Assembly (NCBI GenBank): GCA_024275295.1
Contig: JAJRZI010000006.1
Coordinates: 1-54,865 of the forward strand
Source: Gammaproteobacteria bacterium
GTDB lineage: Bacteria > Pseudomonadota > Gammaproteobacteria > Chromatiales > Chromatiaceae
Length of the DNA stretch: 54,865 bases
Direction of reading: 5' to 3'
Part shown: in pieces, positions 8,311 to 17,461 of the stretch
Layout of the letters: the number at the start of each line of letters is the position of its first letter
How positions within the stretch are numbered: position 1 is the first letter of the stretch
Notes under the pieces: model-generated
Database searches by the model: none
What the model was told of the DNA's origin: nothing
The model's input: the letters and a program-made list of their open reading frames with translations, nothing else
Program-made: the position numbers and the translations under genes

Positions 8311-10980
8311 ATGACAGATCATCACATCTTTGACATTGAGGCCTTTGACCACGAGCTCAAAACAACCCGCAATCCACTCCCCTTATTCCAAAAAGCCTTA
8401 AAGCAGGGCACTGAAAAGCTACAGTCCCTCTTTGAAGCAGGTGAACCCGTCACTGCTTTGGTGCATAGCCGGGCCACCCATATCGATGATCTACTCATAC
8501 GCGCCTGGCACTATTATCTGCCAACAGATGCCCATCTCGCACTGATTGCTGTCGGCGGCTATGGACGAGGTGAGTTGCACCCTGGATCTGACATTGACCT
8601 CCTGATCCTGCTGGGCGAGGAAAATCATGCACATCTGAATGAACATCTGGAGCAATTACTGACATTTCTCTGGGATATTGGACTGGAGATCGGCCACAGC
8701 GTCCGCACCCTGGCAGAGTGCATTCAGGAGGCAGAGAAGGACATCACTGTCACCACCAACCTGATGGAATCACGCCTGTTAACAGGCCCGTCAACGCTCT
8801 TTGATGCCATGCGTGAGGCCACAGGCCCAAATAAAATCTGGCCGAGTGATGCCTTTTTTGCCGCCAAGTGGGAAGAACAGAAGCAGCGACATAGCAAATA
8901 CGGGGATACGGCATACAATCTTGAACCCAACATCAAAGAGGGGCCAGGTGGGTTGCGCGATATACAGATGATTGGCTGGGTGGCAAAACGCCACTTCGAT
9001 GCAAAAAACATGCGTGATCTGGTATTTGAAGGCTTTCTCACAGAACGTGAATATCAGGCACTGATTAAAGGCGAGGCCTTTCTCTGGAAGATTCGTTTTG
9101 CACTACATATTCTAAACCGGCGGCGCGAAGACCGGCTGCTGTTTGATTATCAGCGTATATTGGCAGCCCAGTTTGGCTTTAGAGATAAAGAAGACAGTCT
9201 CGCGGTTGAGCAATTCATGCAGATTTACTACCGCAACATCATGCGATTGAACCGGCTGAATGAGATGCTCCTGCAGCACTTTGAGGAGGCTATTCTGCTA
9301 AAAGATCAGCTGGAGAATCCCACCAGAATCAATGCACGTTTCCAATCCAGCAATGGTTTTCTGGAAGTAACCCGGAAAGATCTGTTTCATCGTTATCCAT
9401 TCGCTCTGCTGGAGATATTTCTACTCTTACAACAGAATCCGGCACTAAAAGGTGTTCGAGCCAGCACCATTCGTTTAATACGCAACAACAGACACCTGAT
9501 AAACGATAACTTCCGCAATGATCTGCGTGCACGCAGCCTTTTTATGGAGATCATGCGGCAACCACAGGGTATCACTCATGAACTAAGGCGCATGAACAAT
9601 TACGGCATCCTGGCACGTTATATTCCAGGCTTCCGCAACATTGTCGGCCGCATGCAGTACGACCTGTTTCATGTATACACGGTTGATGAACACACACTCG
9701 TTGTTACACGCAATCTTCGCCGGTTTGCCGTGCCAGAGCATGCCCATGAGTATCCATTATGTAGCGAAATCATGGACTTCCTGCCAAAATCTGAGCTGCT
9801 GTATCTAGCCGGACTGTTTCATGATATTGGCAAGGGCAGAGGTGGCGATCACTCAACAATCGGTGCAGTAGATGCCTTGAAATTTTGCAAGCACCACAAC
9901 CTCAGTGATTTTGATAGTGAACTCGTTGCCTGGTTGGTAGAAAAGCACCTCATTCTCTCCATGACCGCACAACGCAAGGACACCAGTGACCCTGATGTCA
10001 TACAGGACTTCGCCAAGGAGGTGGGTGACACCACCCGCCTGGACTACCTCTACCTGCTGACCGTGGCCGATGCACGGGCTACCAACCCTGCCCGCTGGAA
10101 CTCATGGAAAAATGCCCTGCTTCGTGAACTCTATCTGGCAACCAAGCAGGCCATAGAGAGAGGCCCACACAGACCTCAGGTTCTGGATGAGCTGATCAAA
10201 GAGAAGCGGGAGGATGCCATCATGCAATTAAATGAGAAAGGCATTACCCGGAAGCACGCAGAGGCGCTTTGGGCGACACTGAGTGAAGACTATTTCCAGC
10301 ACACCTCTGCAACCGCACTGGCCTGGCAGACCCAGCAGGTTCTGGAATCCACCCCAGCTGATCTACCCCTGGTACTACTGCGCCGACAAACATCAAGAGG
10401 CGGCACTGAGGTGTTCCACTATGGAAAAAATGATGACGGCCTGTTTGCACTGGCAACCACCATACTGGATCAACTCAATCTAAACATTGTTGAAGCACGG
10501 ATCGAAACAGCCAGTACAGGTTATACCCTGAACAGCTATCAGGTGCTGGATGACAATGGGAAACCCATATCGGGCCAGGATCGCAAACAGGAGATTACAG
10601 CGGCACTAAAGGCAGGACTATCCCAAAAAGAGCGGGCAGGATATGAGGTGTCACGCCGCATCCCCCGCCGACTCAAGAGTTTCAGCACACCCACCCAAAT
10701 AACCTTTGGGCAGATTCCGGGACATCAATTTACTGTCATGAAACTCATTACAAGTGATCGCCCCGGCCTTTTATCGCAGGTGGGTTGGGCCTTTGCTGCA
10801 TGTCAAATAAGGTTACATACCGCAAAAATTGCCACTATTGGCGCCACAGCTGAAGATATCTTCTTCATCACAGACAGCAATAACCAGCATCTTACAGAGG
10901 CTGCACAATTTGACTGCATCAGGAAAACACTGTTGGAAAACCTTGGAGAAGAGAGTCACAAAACAACTTCTGATAAGTAG
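8311..10980 (+). CDS. glnD: Bifunctional [protein-PII] uridylyltransferase / uridylyl-removing enzyme
   Basis: Glutamine sensor that uridylylates PII under nitrogen limitation and removes UMP under nitrogen excess. At 889 residues it matches the family (E. coli 890). Visible domains: nucleotidyltransferase with GGYGRGELHPGSDIDLLIL near 82-100, PII-uridylyltransferase helical region, HD phosphohydrolase with HDIGKGRGGDHS near 500, and two C-terminal ACT domains (about 710-790 and 815-885). Seven bases after map. Ends in TAG and converges on the rhomboid gene three bases away. Confidence 0.97.
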   Translation: MTDHHIFDIEAFDHELKTTRNPLPLFQKALKQGTEKLQSLFEAGEPVTALVHSRATHIDDLLIRAWHYYLPTDAHLALIAVGGYGRGELHPGSDIDLLILLGEENHAHLNEHLEQLLTFLWDIGLEIGHSVRTLAECIQEAEKDITVTTNLMESRLLTGPSTLFDAMREATGPNKIWPSDAFFAAKWEEQKQRHSKYGDTAYNLEPNIKEGPGGLRDIQMIGWVAKRHFDAKNMRDLVFEGFLTEREYQALIKGEAFLWKIRFALHILNRRREDRLLFDYQRILAAQFGFRDKEDSLAVEQFMQIYYRNIMRLNRLNEMLLQHFEEAILLKDQLENPTRINARFQSSNGFLEVTRKDLFHRYPFALLEIFLLLQQNPALKGVRASTIRLIRNNRHLINDNFRNDLRARSLFMEIMRQPQGITHELRRMNNYGILARYIPGFRNIVGRMQYDLFHVYTVDEHTLVVTRNLRRFAVPEHAHEYPLCSEIMDFLPKSELLYLAGLFHDIGKGRGGDHSTIGAVDALKFCKHHNLSDFDSELVAWLVEKHLILSMTAQRKDTSDPDVIQDFAKEVGDTTRLDYLYLLTVADARATNPARWNSWKNALLRELYLATKQAIERGPHRPQVLDELIKEKREDAIMQLNEKGITRKHAEALWATLSEDYFQHTSATALAWQTQQVLESTPADLPLVLLRRQTSRGGTEVFHYGKNDDGLFALATTILDQLNLNIVEARIETASTGYTLNSYQVLDDNGKPISGQDRKQEITAALKAGLSQKERAGYEVSRRIPRRLKSFSTPTQITFGQIPGHQFTVMKLITSDRPGLLSQVGWAFAACQIRLHTAKIATIGATAEDIFFITDSNNQHLTEAAQFDCIRKTLLENLGEESHKTTSDK

Positions 10981-10983
10981 CCA

Positions 10984-11547
10984 TCAGGCATTTTTCGCCT
11001 TCACTCCATTAGCCAACTTTGCAACCAGCACACCGGCTGCCATGCCAGAGGCGTGTCCAATCCATGAGATATGTGGCCGAACATCGACCAGACTAAAGAT
11101 CAGGCCGCCATACAAGCCAAGCGCCACTGTAGCCAGTATTATATTTTTAGGTGAACGTGAGTAACAGGCATCAGCAATCAGGTATGCCCAATAACCGAAC
11201 ACAACACCACTGGCACCCGCATGATAGCCCACCGAACCAAAGCCCCAGGTTCCCAGGCCACCCACAATAACCAGCAGGAGTGTAACCTCCCAAAACAGCA
11301 GACGCCCCTTACTCTGGATCAACCAACCCAGCAGGAGAAAGGGCACGGAATTACCCAACAGATGCCAGACACCGTGGTGTATCCAGGGCGCAAGTACGAT
11401 ATGCCACAACCCCTCCATAGTACGCGGGAGAATACCGTAGGCTCCAAACTCAAAACCCAAGAGGGTCTGCGCCCCCTGAACAACCCACATCAATGCAAGC
11501 AGATAGAGCGCATCAGGAACAGTCAATGCGGCTACTGATTTAGACAC
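10984..11547 (-). CDS. Rhomboid-family intramembrane serine protease
   Basis: Polytopic protease that cuts transmembrane substrates inside the bilayer. The 187-residue protein shows about six helices, the helix-2 motif WHLLGNSVPFLLLG, the catalytic serine in HAGASGVVFGYWAYL (GASG) and the catalytic histidine in SWIGHASGMAAG. Both active-site residues are present, so it should be active. Its start overlaps the K+ channel gene's end by 16 bases, which ties it to the PspA/polyamine series upstream. The substrate is unknown. It is smaller than E. coli GlpG and lacks an N-terminal cytosolic domain. Confidence 0.88.
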   Translation of the reverse strand: MSKSVAALTVPDALYLLALMWVVQGAQTLLGFEFGAYGILPRTMEGLWHIVLAPWIHHGVWHLLGNSVPFLLLGWLIQSKGRLLFWEVTLLLVIVGGLGTWGFGSVGYHAGASGVVFGYWAYLIADACYSRSPKNIILATVALGLYGGLIFSLVDVRPHISWIGHASGMAAGVLVAKLANGVKAKNA

Positions 11548-12632
11548 GTTCTAACCTGTTGATCGGTTACCGTTTGCCCCTCATTGAGCAGTGTAATAAT
11601 GGCATCACCACTGCAAACCTGGGTGGGATCAGGATTACATCGCACCTCACCATCTGCCACATAGGCCATGGGTATCCCCGTGCCCGATGTCACAAATCGG
11701 CAGACAAGATCCTGCCAGCACCGATCCTTAAAGCTGATATCAAAACGGCGCATGTGGGCATTATCATGGGTAAAGAAATCCTCCAGCACCTCTTCCGTCC
11801 CGGGTGCAACCAGAGAGCGCACCAGAAACCCCGGATAGGCACGGATAGGACGCACAACAACATTTGCCCCCGCTCTTTGCAGCCGTTTTCTATTGCCATC
11901 ATTGACTGCTTCTGCCAAAACCATGGCTTTGGAACCAATCTCTTGAATGCGATCCAGCACATCAAAGGTGAGGCTGTCGGACTGTGGATCAGCATAATTA
12001 CTCGCAATAACGATAATGTAACTTGCATCCGATACATTAACTGCACGCAGGTTTTCTGAATTCTCAGCATTGCCTGCAAAATGAACAACACCAAGCTCTG
12101 CAATCTCTTTTGGCAGTGCATCTTTAAATTTATCAGCCAATATCTGGACTGGATATTCAGACAGTGCAGGCGTCATCCTGATCTGCTGCAGTAACTTGCG
12201 CAGATAATTATCTGAATCAATGGTCGGGGTGTTGATTATCAGGATATGATCTTTCATATTCCATCTCCATCTGCCATTTTTCTTCTCTGCGCCAATCCAT
12301 AATCTATGCTCAATAAACTCTGTAACAATATGAGCTAAAATAGAGATTCCGAAGGCATAGAGAAAGATAATGGTGATTAAACGTCCACCTGTGGTGGTTG
12401 GGCTTATGTCGCCATAGCCCACTGTGGTAACTGTTGTTAAACCCATCCACAGCGCATCACCTAATGTCTGTCCCTCAAAAAACATCATGCCCGCTGCATC
12501 AATAAGAACAAGTACGAGCAAAAGGAAGAGTAACTTTATGAGCCGCACAGAAAAATCAGGCGTGTAATGGCGGGTATATTTACTGTAACGACGTTGCCTC
12601 CAACGTCTATCCAACAAGCGAGTAATGATCAA
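11532..12632 (-). CDS. Two-helix potassium channel with RCK-like cytosolic domain
   Basis: Predicted inner-membrane K+ channel. After a basic N terminus, helix 1 (about 30-52) leads to the pore helix and selectivity filter TVTTVGYGDISP near 88-98, then helix 2. The cytosolic part resembles a TrkA-N/RCK fold from about 128 and ends with a TrkA-C-like segment. The usual Rossmann glycine motif is not visible where it should be (HILIINTPTIDSDNYL), so nucleotide binding may be lost or altered. It overlaps the small gene upstream (ATGA-type overlap) and the rhomboid gene downstream. K+ channels are recurrent neighbours of PspA-like/YjfK modules. It ends TAG with an in-frame TGA two codons later. 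Confidence 0.85.
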   Translation of the reverse strand: MIITRLLDRRWRQRRYSKYTRHYTPDFSVRLIKLLFLLLVLVLIDAAGMMFFEGQTLGDALWMGLTTVTTVGYGDISPTTTGGRLITIIFLYAFGISILAHIVTEFIEHRLWIGAEKKNGRWRWNMKDHILIINTPTIDSDNYLRKLLQQIRMTPALSEYPVQILADKFKDALPKEIAELGVVHFAGNAENSENLRAVNVSDASYIIVIASNYADPQSDSLTFDVLDRIQEIGSKAMVLAEAVNDGNRKRLQRAGANVVVRPIRAYPGFLVRSLVAPGTEEVLEDFFTHDNAHMRRFDISFKDRCWQDLVCRFVTSGTGIPMAYVADGEVRCNPDPTQVCSGDAIITLLNEGQTVTDQQVRTCLNQ

Positions 12633-12955
12633 CGAGGTTTGTCCTCTTGATAAAATTGATTCACTTCCTCTATGACATGACGTTTTATCTCTGCCTCATC
12701 TGCCACATCCAGGCCATACTGTTGCGCCAGTTGAGCCAGCTCATCCTTGTTAAAGGATAACCCAACACGCGGCCGCTGTACTTTCACATAGGGCAAGCCA
12801 ATAATTTTGCGCACAATATCACTTGGGACTATGGAGGCATCTGCTGCATCATGACGGATCTTACGCAAAATATCCTGTTGAAAGGTAAAGTGCATCTGCA
12901 ACTTTTTAAGAACACTTTTTTCCTTTATCCATTTGCTATTCACCCTGCTACTCAC
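12629..12955 (-). CDS. Small protein of unknown function between yjfK-like gene and K+ channel gene
   Basis: A 108-residue soluble, charged protein that I do not recognise. The start is GTG at 12955, which overlaps the end of the DUF2491 gene by eight bases; an internal ATG at about 12895 (MHFTFQQDILRKIRHD) is an alternative. The stop overlaps the ATG of the K+ channel gene, so it is translationally sandwiched and almost certainly a real operon member. The middle (SDIVRKIIGLPYVKVQRPRV) suggests a compact helical DNA- or partner-binding domain, but no motif supports a function. It may be an accessory subunit of the channel. Confidence 0.7.
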   Translation of the reverse strand: MSSRVNSKWIKEKSVLKKLQMHFTFQQDILRKIRHDAADASIVPSDIVRKIIGLPYVKVQRPRVGLSFNKDELAQLAQQYGLDVADEAEIKRHVIEEVNQFYQEDKPR

Positions 12956-13571
12956 TTGGCCACATCTCCTCTATAACATCGACAGGAGACAAGGCGACCA
13001 GAGAGATGTCGGTATCACCATCGCCCCATATTTCAACAGAGAGGTAACGGCCATCCACATCCCCAACACATTCATGATAACGCAGCTCTTCCCCTTCATC
13101 ATCTTCAGGCACCTTTCCACCACAATCATGATTGTAGTAGTAGGCTTCACCCTCTTTCATGCGTTGGGTATAACTATCTGCAAGCCAGCCTGTCAGCTCT
13201 TCCGGTTTCTCTTTCACTGTCAAAGTAACAAACTCTTCACCCCACAGCTCTGAAAACTCATCCTCATCAAACAGGGTGAACAGGATGGACTCCGGCACTT
13301 TAATAGAGAAACAGAGCAGCGGATCACCATCATTGTCATCAATCGAAAGATAGTAGGTTTTATTATCTTCGCTACGCAGGGTTAGCTCTTTGGTGATCTC
13401 TGTTTCAGAGTATTGATAACCCCCTACCTTGGTTACTTCCAGCTGTTGACCTTGCAGCACATCCGGCAACGAGCGACGCTGTTTAAAAGCAATAATATCG
13501 CCTACTTGCAATTGGCCCGGATCGGTCAATGTTCGGGGGGCATTGTCTCCACCAAAGATTTTTTTAAACAT
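12948..13571 (-). CDS. yjfK: DUF2491 family protein, YjfK-like
   Basis: A 207-residue acidic soluble protein. It begins MFKKIFGG and has the mixed-strand composition of the DUF2491/YjfK family, with ELTLRSEDNKTYYLSIDDNDGDP in the middle and a C-terminal stretch (YLSVEIWGDGDTDISLVAL). Biochemical function is unknown. The assignment rests on sequence character plus position directly after the PspA-like gene, as in E. coli yjfJ-yjfK. It ends TAG, and the next gene starts inside it. A hairpin separates it from yjfJ and may set lower expression. Confidence 0.78.
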   Translation of the reverse strand: MFKKIFGGDNAPRTLTDPGQLQVGDIIAFKQRRSLPDVLQGQQLEVTKVGGYQYSETEITKELTLRSEDNKTYYLSIDDNDGDPLLCFSIKVPESILFTLFDEDEFSELWGEEFVTLTVKEKPEELTGWLADSYTQRMKEGEAYYYNHDCGGKVPEDDEGEELRYHECVGDVDGRYLSVEIWGDGDTDISLVALSPVDVIEEMWPSE

Positions 13572-13582
13572 TTAACTCACCT

Positions 13583-13612
13583 GAAAAAGGCAAAGGCGCC
13601 TTGCGGCGCCTT
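13583..13612 (-). terminator. GC-rich hairpin with weak T-run between yjfJ-like and yjfK-like genes
   Basis: A perfect eight-base stem (AAGGCGCC / GGCGCCTT, loop of four, 13593-13612) is followed on the minus strand by TGCCTTTTT. It has the form of a leaky intrinsic terminator inside the operon. It could reduce expression of yjfK, the K+ channel and the rhomboid gene relative to the PspA-like protein. Confidence 0.6.
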
Positions 13613-13622
13613 CTAGGTTTAA

Positions 13623-14321
13623 CTAACCTGTTTTCTGTTTTGCCTTGAGTTTCTCAAGAATAGCGCTTTTCTTTGAACCGGCAGAGCCGCCAATACCACT
13701 CTGTTTTAGCCGTGCATCAAGATCATCACCCTGCTCTTGCGTCTCCATCCACTCGCCGGCTTCCATGTTATCACGCCAGTTCTGCTGTTTTGCCTTGACG
13801 CGATCCAGTGCCTTTGAAACACGGTGTTGACTGGAGCTGGTGGCAGCAACATTATCAGAGATGCTTGTCGTTGCCTTTTGAACCTCCTTTATGGTCTTTA
13901 CCTTTTCCAGATCACGCTTGTTTTTCTGGATGATCTTTTCACGTGAACGCACCAGTTTATTGATCGCATTCACTTCACCCTCAAGCGTCTTATGCTCGGC
14001 TGTTTTTTCATCGCGTTCATTGGCGATCTCTTCCAAGCGCTCGGCAACCTCTTCAGCCAGAGACTCTTGGCCTGCATTCAGCGCTTCAATGGCTTTGGCT
14101 TCGTAATCATCATAGTCTGTATTCAGACTGTTGATTTCGCGTTTTAATTTAATTTCAGAGCCTTTCAGACGGGTCAGACTCTGCTTGGCCTTGGCGATGG
14201 CATTCTCAGCTTCACGAATCTCCTGCTCAAGGATACGTATCGCGTTGGCATCAACAATAGCCTCACCAGCTTCACTGGCACCGCCACGGATGGCAGTAAA
14301 AATATCTTTTAAAATACTCAT
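13623..14321 (-). CDS. yjfJ: PspA/IM30 family protein, YjfJ-like
   Basis: ESCRT-III-related membrane-stress protein expected to assemble on the inner leaflet. The 232 residues are almost entirely coiled coil: the amphipathic N terminus (MSILKDIFTAIRGGASEAGE), then long heptads from about 30 to 165 rich in Glu, Lys and Ala. The C-terminal part (TQEQGDDLDARLKQSGI) is the typical PspA-family tail. The neighbours YjfI, YjfK and DUF350 place it in the YjfJ rather than the PspF-controlled PspA group. It follows yjfI by 14 bases. Confidence 0.88.
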   Translation of the reverse strand: MSILKDIFTAIRGGASEAGEAIVDANAIRILEQEIREAENAIAKAKQSLTRLKGSEIKLKREINSLNTDYDDYEAKAIEALNAGQESLAEEVAERLEEIANERDEKTAEHKTLEGEVNAINKLVRSREKIIQKNKRDLEKVKTIKEVQKATTSISDNVAATSSSQHRVSKALDRVKAKQQNWRDNMEAGEWMETQEQGDDLDARLKQSGIGGSAGSKKSAILEKLKAKQKTG

Positions 14322-14335
14322 ATAAAACCTCTAGA

Positions 14336-14743
14336 TTATGCGAGTAAGGATTGGATGGCGTCTAAAACATCAATAGTGTTTTCTGCCTGAACTTCCAATT
14401 CATGAACAATGGTCTCAAAACTCGTGGCCAACGCCATAGCGCCAAACAGGATGTAGGTGTCATCCTGTAGACCAAAAGCACTCAGTGGTACAGCTGGTGC
14501 AAGTTGCAATAACACCTTGTTGAGGTTATCAACTTCATTGGGCATCACTTCATTTACGCTAAACAGAGGGGTCACTGCCAGCAGTTGTGTCTCAGTAAGC
14601 GCCAGATGAATTGGGAACTCATCATTATTTGAACAGACAACCTCCAATACACCATTGTCCAACAGCAAGGCATCAAAGGATGTGCCCTCGTCCGTTATAT
14701 GGTCATTCAATCGAAACGCCAGCTCTTCAAGCGTAATGCTCAT
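14336..14743 (-). CDS. yjfI: DUF2170 family protein, YjfI-like
   Basis: A 135-residue acidic cytosolic protein (start MSITLEELAFRLN) matching the size, composition and position of the YjfI/DUF2170 family, which travels with PspA-like YjfJ. No catalytic motif is visible. It is probably a regulator or adaptor for the PspA-like polymer. It is the first gene after a well-formed promoter with two palindromic operators, so the yjfI-yjfJ-yjfK-K+ channel-rhomboid genes can be one transcription unit. Confidence 0.75.
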   Translation of the reverse strand: MSITLEELAFRLNDHITDEGTSFDALLLDNGVLEVVCSNNDEFPIHLALTETQLLAVTPLFSVNEVMPNEVDNLNKVLLQLAPAVPLSAFGLQDDTYILFGAMALATSFETIVHELEVQAENTIDVLDAIQSLLA

Positions 14744-14766
14744 ACCATGCTCCTGTGTAAATTAGA

Positions 14767-14821
14767 CTGCCATATTATGGCAGTTGCTTTAAAAGATATG
14801 TCATATTATGACGCAAGTCAA
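14767..14821 (-). promoter_or_regulatory. yjfI promoter with two CATAATATG palindromic operators
   Basis: On the minus strand TTGACT (14816-14821) and TATCTT (14793-14798) are 17 bases apart. The spacer contains a perfect palindrome, GTCATA-T-TATGAC (14800-14812), and a longer one, CTGCCATA-T-TATGGCAG (14767-14783), covers about +10 to +26. Both positions suit a repressor. A near-identical site lies at the speD promoter (18916-18928). Confidence 0.65.
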
Positions 14822-14823
14822 AC

Positions 14824-16512
14824 CTAATCATTCAGATTTGCGAAAAAAACACCATCTTGTTTTGACCACGCTTCATAGTGATACCGATAGACCTGATGGC
14901 TTCCCAAACGATTTATTTTAATGTTTTCAGTCTCTTCAAAATAGGATGGTGCGAAAATAAAAGCCGCCTCTAGCGCAGCCTTTGAGAGCCATGGATCGGC
15001 CACAGGTAATTTGTCTACCTGAGCAATTCGTTGTGATGGCTTCAATCCTCGAACAGTACCAATTGTCCAGCCCCACTCACCAAAGGTTGGCACATTCGTA
15101 TGATATTGCTCAGTTTGATAACCTGCAGCCCACATCGTTTTTCCAATAGAAACAAAGGCTTTCTTTGCATGATAGGGTGATGTTGACTGCACTGCGATTG
15201 CCCCATCACCTGAGAGCAGCTCTTTAAGCCGAGCATAAAAAAAGTCAGAATAGAGTTTATTCAGATCAGGATGACTGGGGTCAGGGAGATCAACGATGAT
15301 GGTGTCAAAATGACGCTTCTCAGAGACCAGTTTTTCCACCTCAATAAAGGCATCACCGATAACAATGGAGACCCTGGGGTCGTTAAAGGCATTCTGATTA
15401 AGGTTCAGCAGCATTTGTTCGACACCCGCCGGAGCATCAGGGTCTTCTCCTTTGAAGAGGGTGATCATCGCCTCATCCAAGTCAATCAATGTCACTTGTT
15501 TGGGATTCCAACGCAGAATATTTCGCACCGCCATGCCATCACCCCCACCAATTACCAATACCTGCTCATGCCGGGCAGATGAGAGCAGTGCAAGATAGGT
15601 CAGATAGCTGTGGTATATATTTTCATCACTGCTGGAGAACTGCAGTCGCCCATTGATATAGAGGCTCAACAAGCTTGGCAACCCCTGCCCCACGTGGCGG
15701 CGGGTCAGCGTTATGTGCTGATAGGGGGTTACCTTGCTGTAGATGGGCGTGTCCTTGAACAGAGTGTAGTTCATCTGCAAAACCCAGCCGCTGCCATTAA
15801 TAGCCAGTACGATCAGTACGACAGCCAGCCCGGCGTGCACCAACCACAACTGGACAGGCCGGGTGATTTTTGATTGATAACGCCAGAGAAAACCCAGACC
15901 CACCAGCAGGTTGACCGCTGCAGTTCCCACCGCAGCAACCATGATAGGGATATTGAGGCAGACCCCCACCCAGATTGCTGCGCCAATCCCTGCACCAATA
16001 TAGTCAGCGCCATAGATGGTGCCGGTATTGTGGGTCAGGTGTCTGCCGTGGACCTGCTCACGCACCCGTGCAATCAGCGGGATCTCCATCCCGATCATGG
16101 CCCCCAATATAAATCCGGTAACGAAGGGGGTGTAGAAGGCGAGGGTCTGCAGCGCAGAGACAAAGCCGCCATCGGTGGTGATAGAGGGGTGCAGCCCATA
16201 GATCTGCTGCAACCACACAGGCAAGGTATACGTAAGAGCAAGCATCCCTGCCATCAGCAGAATAGAGCAGCCGCCCAATAGGCCGATGCCGACCTCAAGC
16301 CAGGCAAAGCCAGTGAATGGACATTTAACCCAGCGAGCCAGGAAGGCACCGATGCCCATCGCCACGCTCATAATGCCGATCATGGCGTAGATGGTGCTCT
16401 CTACCGCACCAAGGATACGCCCTGCATAGTGAGCCAATAGATATTCATAGATCAGCCCACACCCAGCCAACACCAACATGCCGCCAATCAGCAGCAGATC
16501 ATGGCCCAGCAA
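14824..16512 (-). CDS. Membrane-anchored polyamine aminopropyltransferase (spermidine synthase-like)
   Basis: Transfers aminopropyl from decarboxylated SAM to a polyamine acceptor. The first 240 or so residues of the 562 form seven to eight membrane helices; the rest is the SpeE Rossmann domain, with VIGGGDGMAVRNIL (dcSAM motif, near 325), LIDLDEAM, DPRVSIVIGDAF and VDLPDPSHPDLNKLYS. The core dcSAM residues are present. The start is uncertain: TTG at 16512 is the only initiator before the first helix. speD, which supplies dcSAM, is three genes upstream, supporting real polyamine chemistry. Ends TAG-GTT-TGA. Confidence 0.88.
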   Translation of the reverse strand: MLGHDLLLIGGMLVLAGCGLIYEYLLAHYAGRILGAVESTIYAMIGIMSVAMGIGAFLARWVKCPFTGFAWLEVGIGLLGGCSILLMAGMLALTYTLPVWLQQIYGLHPSITTDGGFVSALQTLAFYTPFVTGFILGAMIGMEIPLIARVREQVHGRHLTHNTGTIYGADYIGAGIGAAIWVGVCLNIPIMVAAVGTAAVNLLVGLGFLWRYQSKITRPVQLWLVHAGLAVVLIVLAINGSGWVLQMNYTLFKDTPIYSKVTPYQHITLTRRHVGQGLPSLLSLYINGRLQFSSSDENIYHSYLTYLALLSSARHEQVLVIGGGDGMAVRNILRWNPKQVTLIDLDEAMITLFKGEDPDAPAGVEQMLLNLNQNAFNDPRVSIVIGDAFIEVEKLVSEKRHFDTIIVDLPDPSHPDLNKLYSDFFYARLKELLSGDGAIAVQSTSPYHAKKAFVSIGKTMWAAGYQTEQYHTNVPTFGEWGWTIGTVRGLKPSQRIAQVDKLPVADPWLSKAALEAAFIFAPSYFEETENIKINRLGSHQVYRYHYEAWSKQDGVFFANLND

Positions 16513-16553
16513 CCGTCTGGATGACGGGATAGCGGCATCAGTACTCAGGGGAA

Positions 16554-17441
16554 CTACCCTAGCAGAGAGCTTACGATCAGCCCAACTGCAATAAAGAGCG
16601 TAGCCTCAATACAGGCCACACCAATATTCTGCTGTTCATCCACCTCTTCAACCACATCGATATTGAGCAACACAGCGCGACGAGCCAGTGCGGCAAGCCC
16701 ACTGATAGCCGCTGTGATCAGTAATGCAATAAAGAGCCAGTTAAAAATCAGCCCCACCAAAGCAAGAGAGTGATAGGCCACCAGACCAGAGGCGGCCTTC
16801 ACGCCAAATGCGGCACTCAGCAGATGCCCCATATAACGAATAGCCAGCGCACTATTACCCTTCTCCAGTGCCTGTTGCAGCACCTCGCCATTGTGCCGCT
16901 TTTCATATATCTGTCCGCGCAAGCGGGTGACCGCCAACAAAACAACTTGCGCCACAAAAAAGACCAGAACCACTGAAAACACCCCTAGCCAGGATTCAGA
17001 CTCCACCCAGTGAGCTGCGGTGTTAATAATCAAACCCAACGCAATCAGATTGGCCGCCTGCACAATACCAGCGGCAATATTGTTTTCATGCACCTGCTGC
17101 TTAAGTGAGAAATGGTGAAAGATCACCTGATCATTAATGATCGTTCCCACCTTCAATAATACGATTCCAACAACAGCATAGACAGCAACATTCCAGGCCT
17201 CAGCCAGCAGTCCGGCAGATGCCTCACCGCTCACCGCACCGGCTAAAACCAAAGCCAGGGCCAATGTCCCGCCTGCCACTGAGATACCAAAGGCATAGTT
17301 ATCCCGTGTTGCCAGCTCAGTCGTTGTATCCACTCCGGCCAGCAGGCCTTGAAGATAACGTAACGCACAGATAGCACCAACAGCGATGAGCAAATCCACG
17401 AAGAGGATACCAACCGCCCATAGTGAAAAATCATTATTCAT
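16554..17441 (-). CDS. yjfL: DUF350 membrane protein, YjfL-like
   Basis: A 295-residue protein with eight or so helices arranged as two DUF350-like repeats (about 1-135 and 150-295); each has small-residue-rich helices, for example FGISVAGGTLALALVLAGA and GVACIEATLFIAVGLIVSSL. The YjfL family is half this size and single-repeat, so this is a fused tandem version. Transport or channel activity is possible but unproven. It sits between the lipoprotein and aminopropyltransferase genes in the speD series. Confidence 0.8.
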   Translation of the reverse strand: MNNDFSLWAVGILFVDLLIAVGAICALRYLQGLLAGVDTTTELATRDNYAFGISVAGGTLALALVLAGAVSGEASAGLLAEAWNVAVYAVVGIVLLKVGTIINDQVIFHHFSLKQQVHENNIAAGIVQAANLIALGLIINTAAHWVESESWLGVFSVVLVFFVAQVVLLAVTRLRGQIYEKRHNGEVLQQALEKGNSALAIRYMGHLLSAAFGVKAASGLVAYHSLALVGLIFNWLFIALLITAAISGLAALARRAVLLNIDVVEEVDEQQNIGVACIEATLFIAVGLIVSSLLG

Positions 17442-17461
17442 TTTGCTTCTCCGGTACTCAT

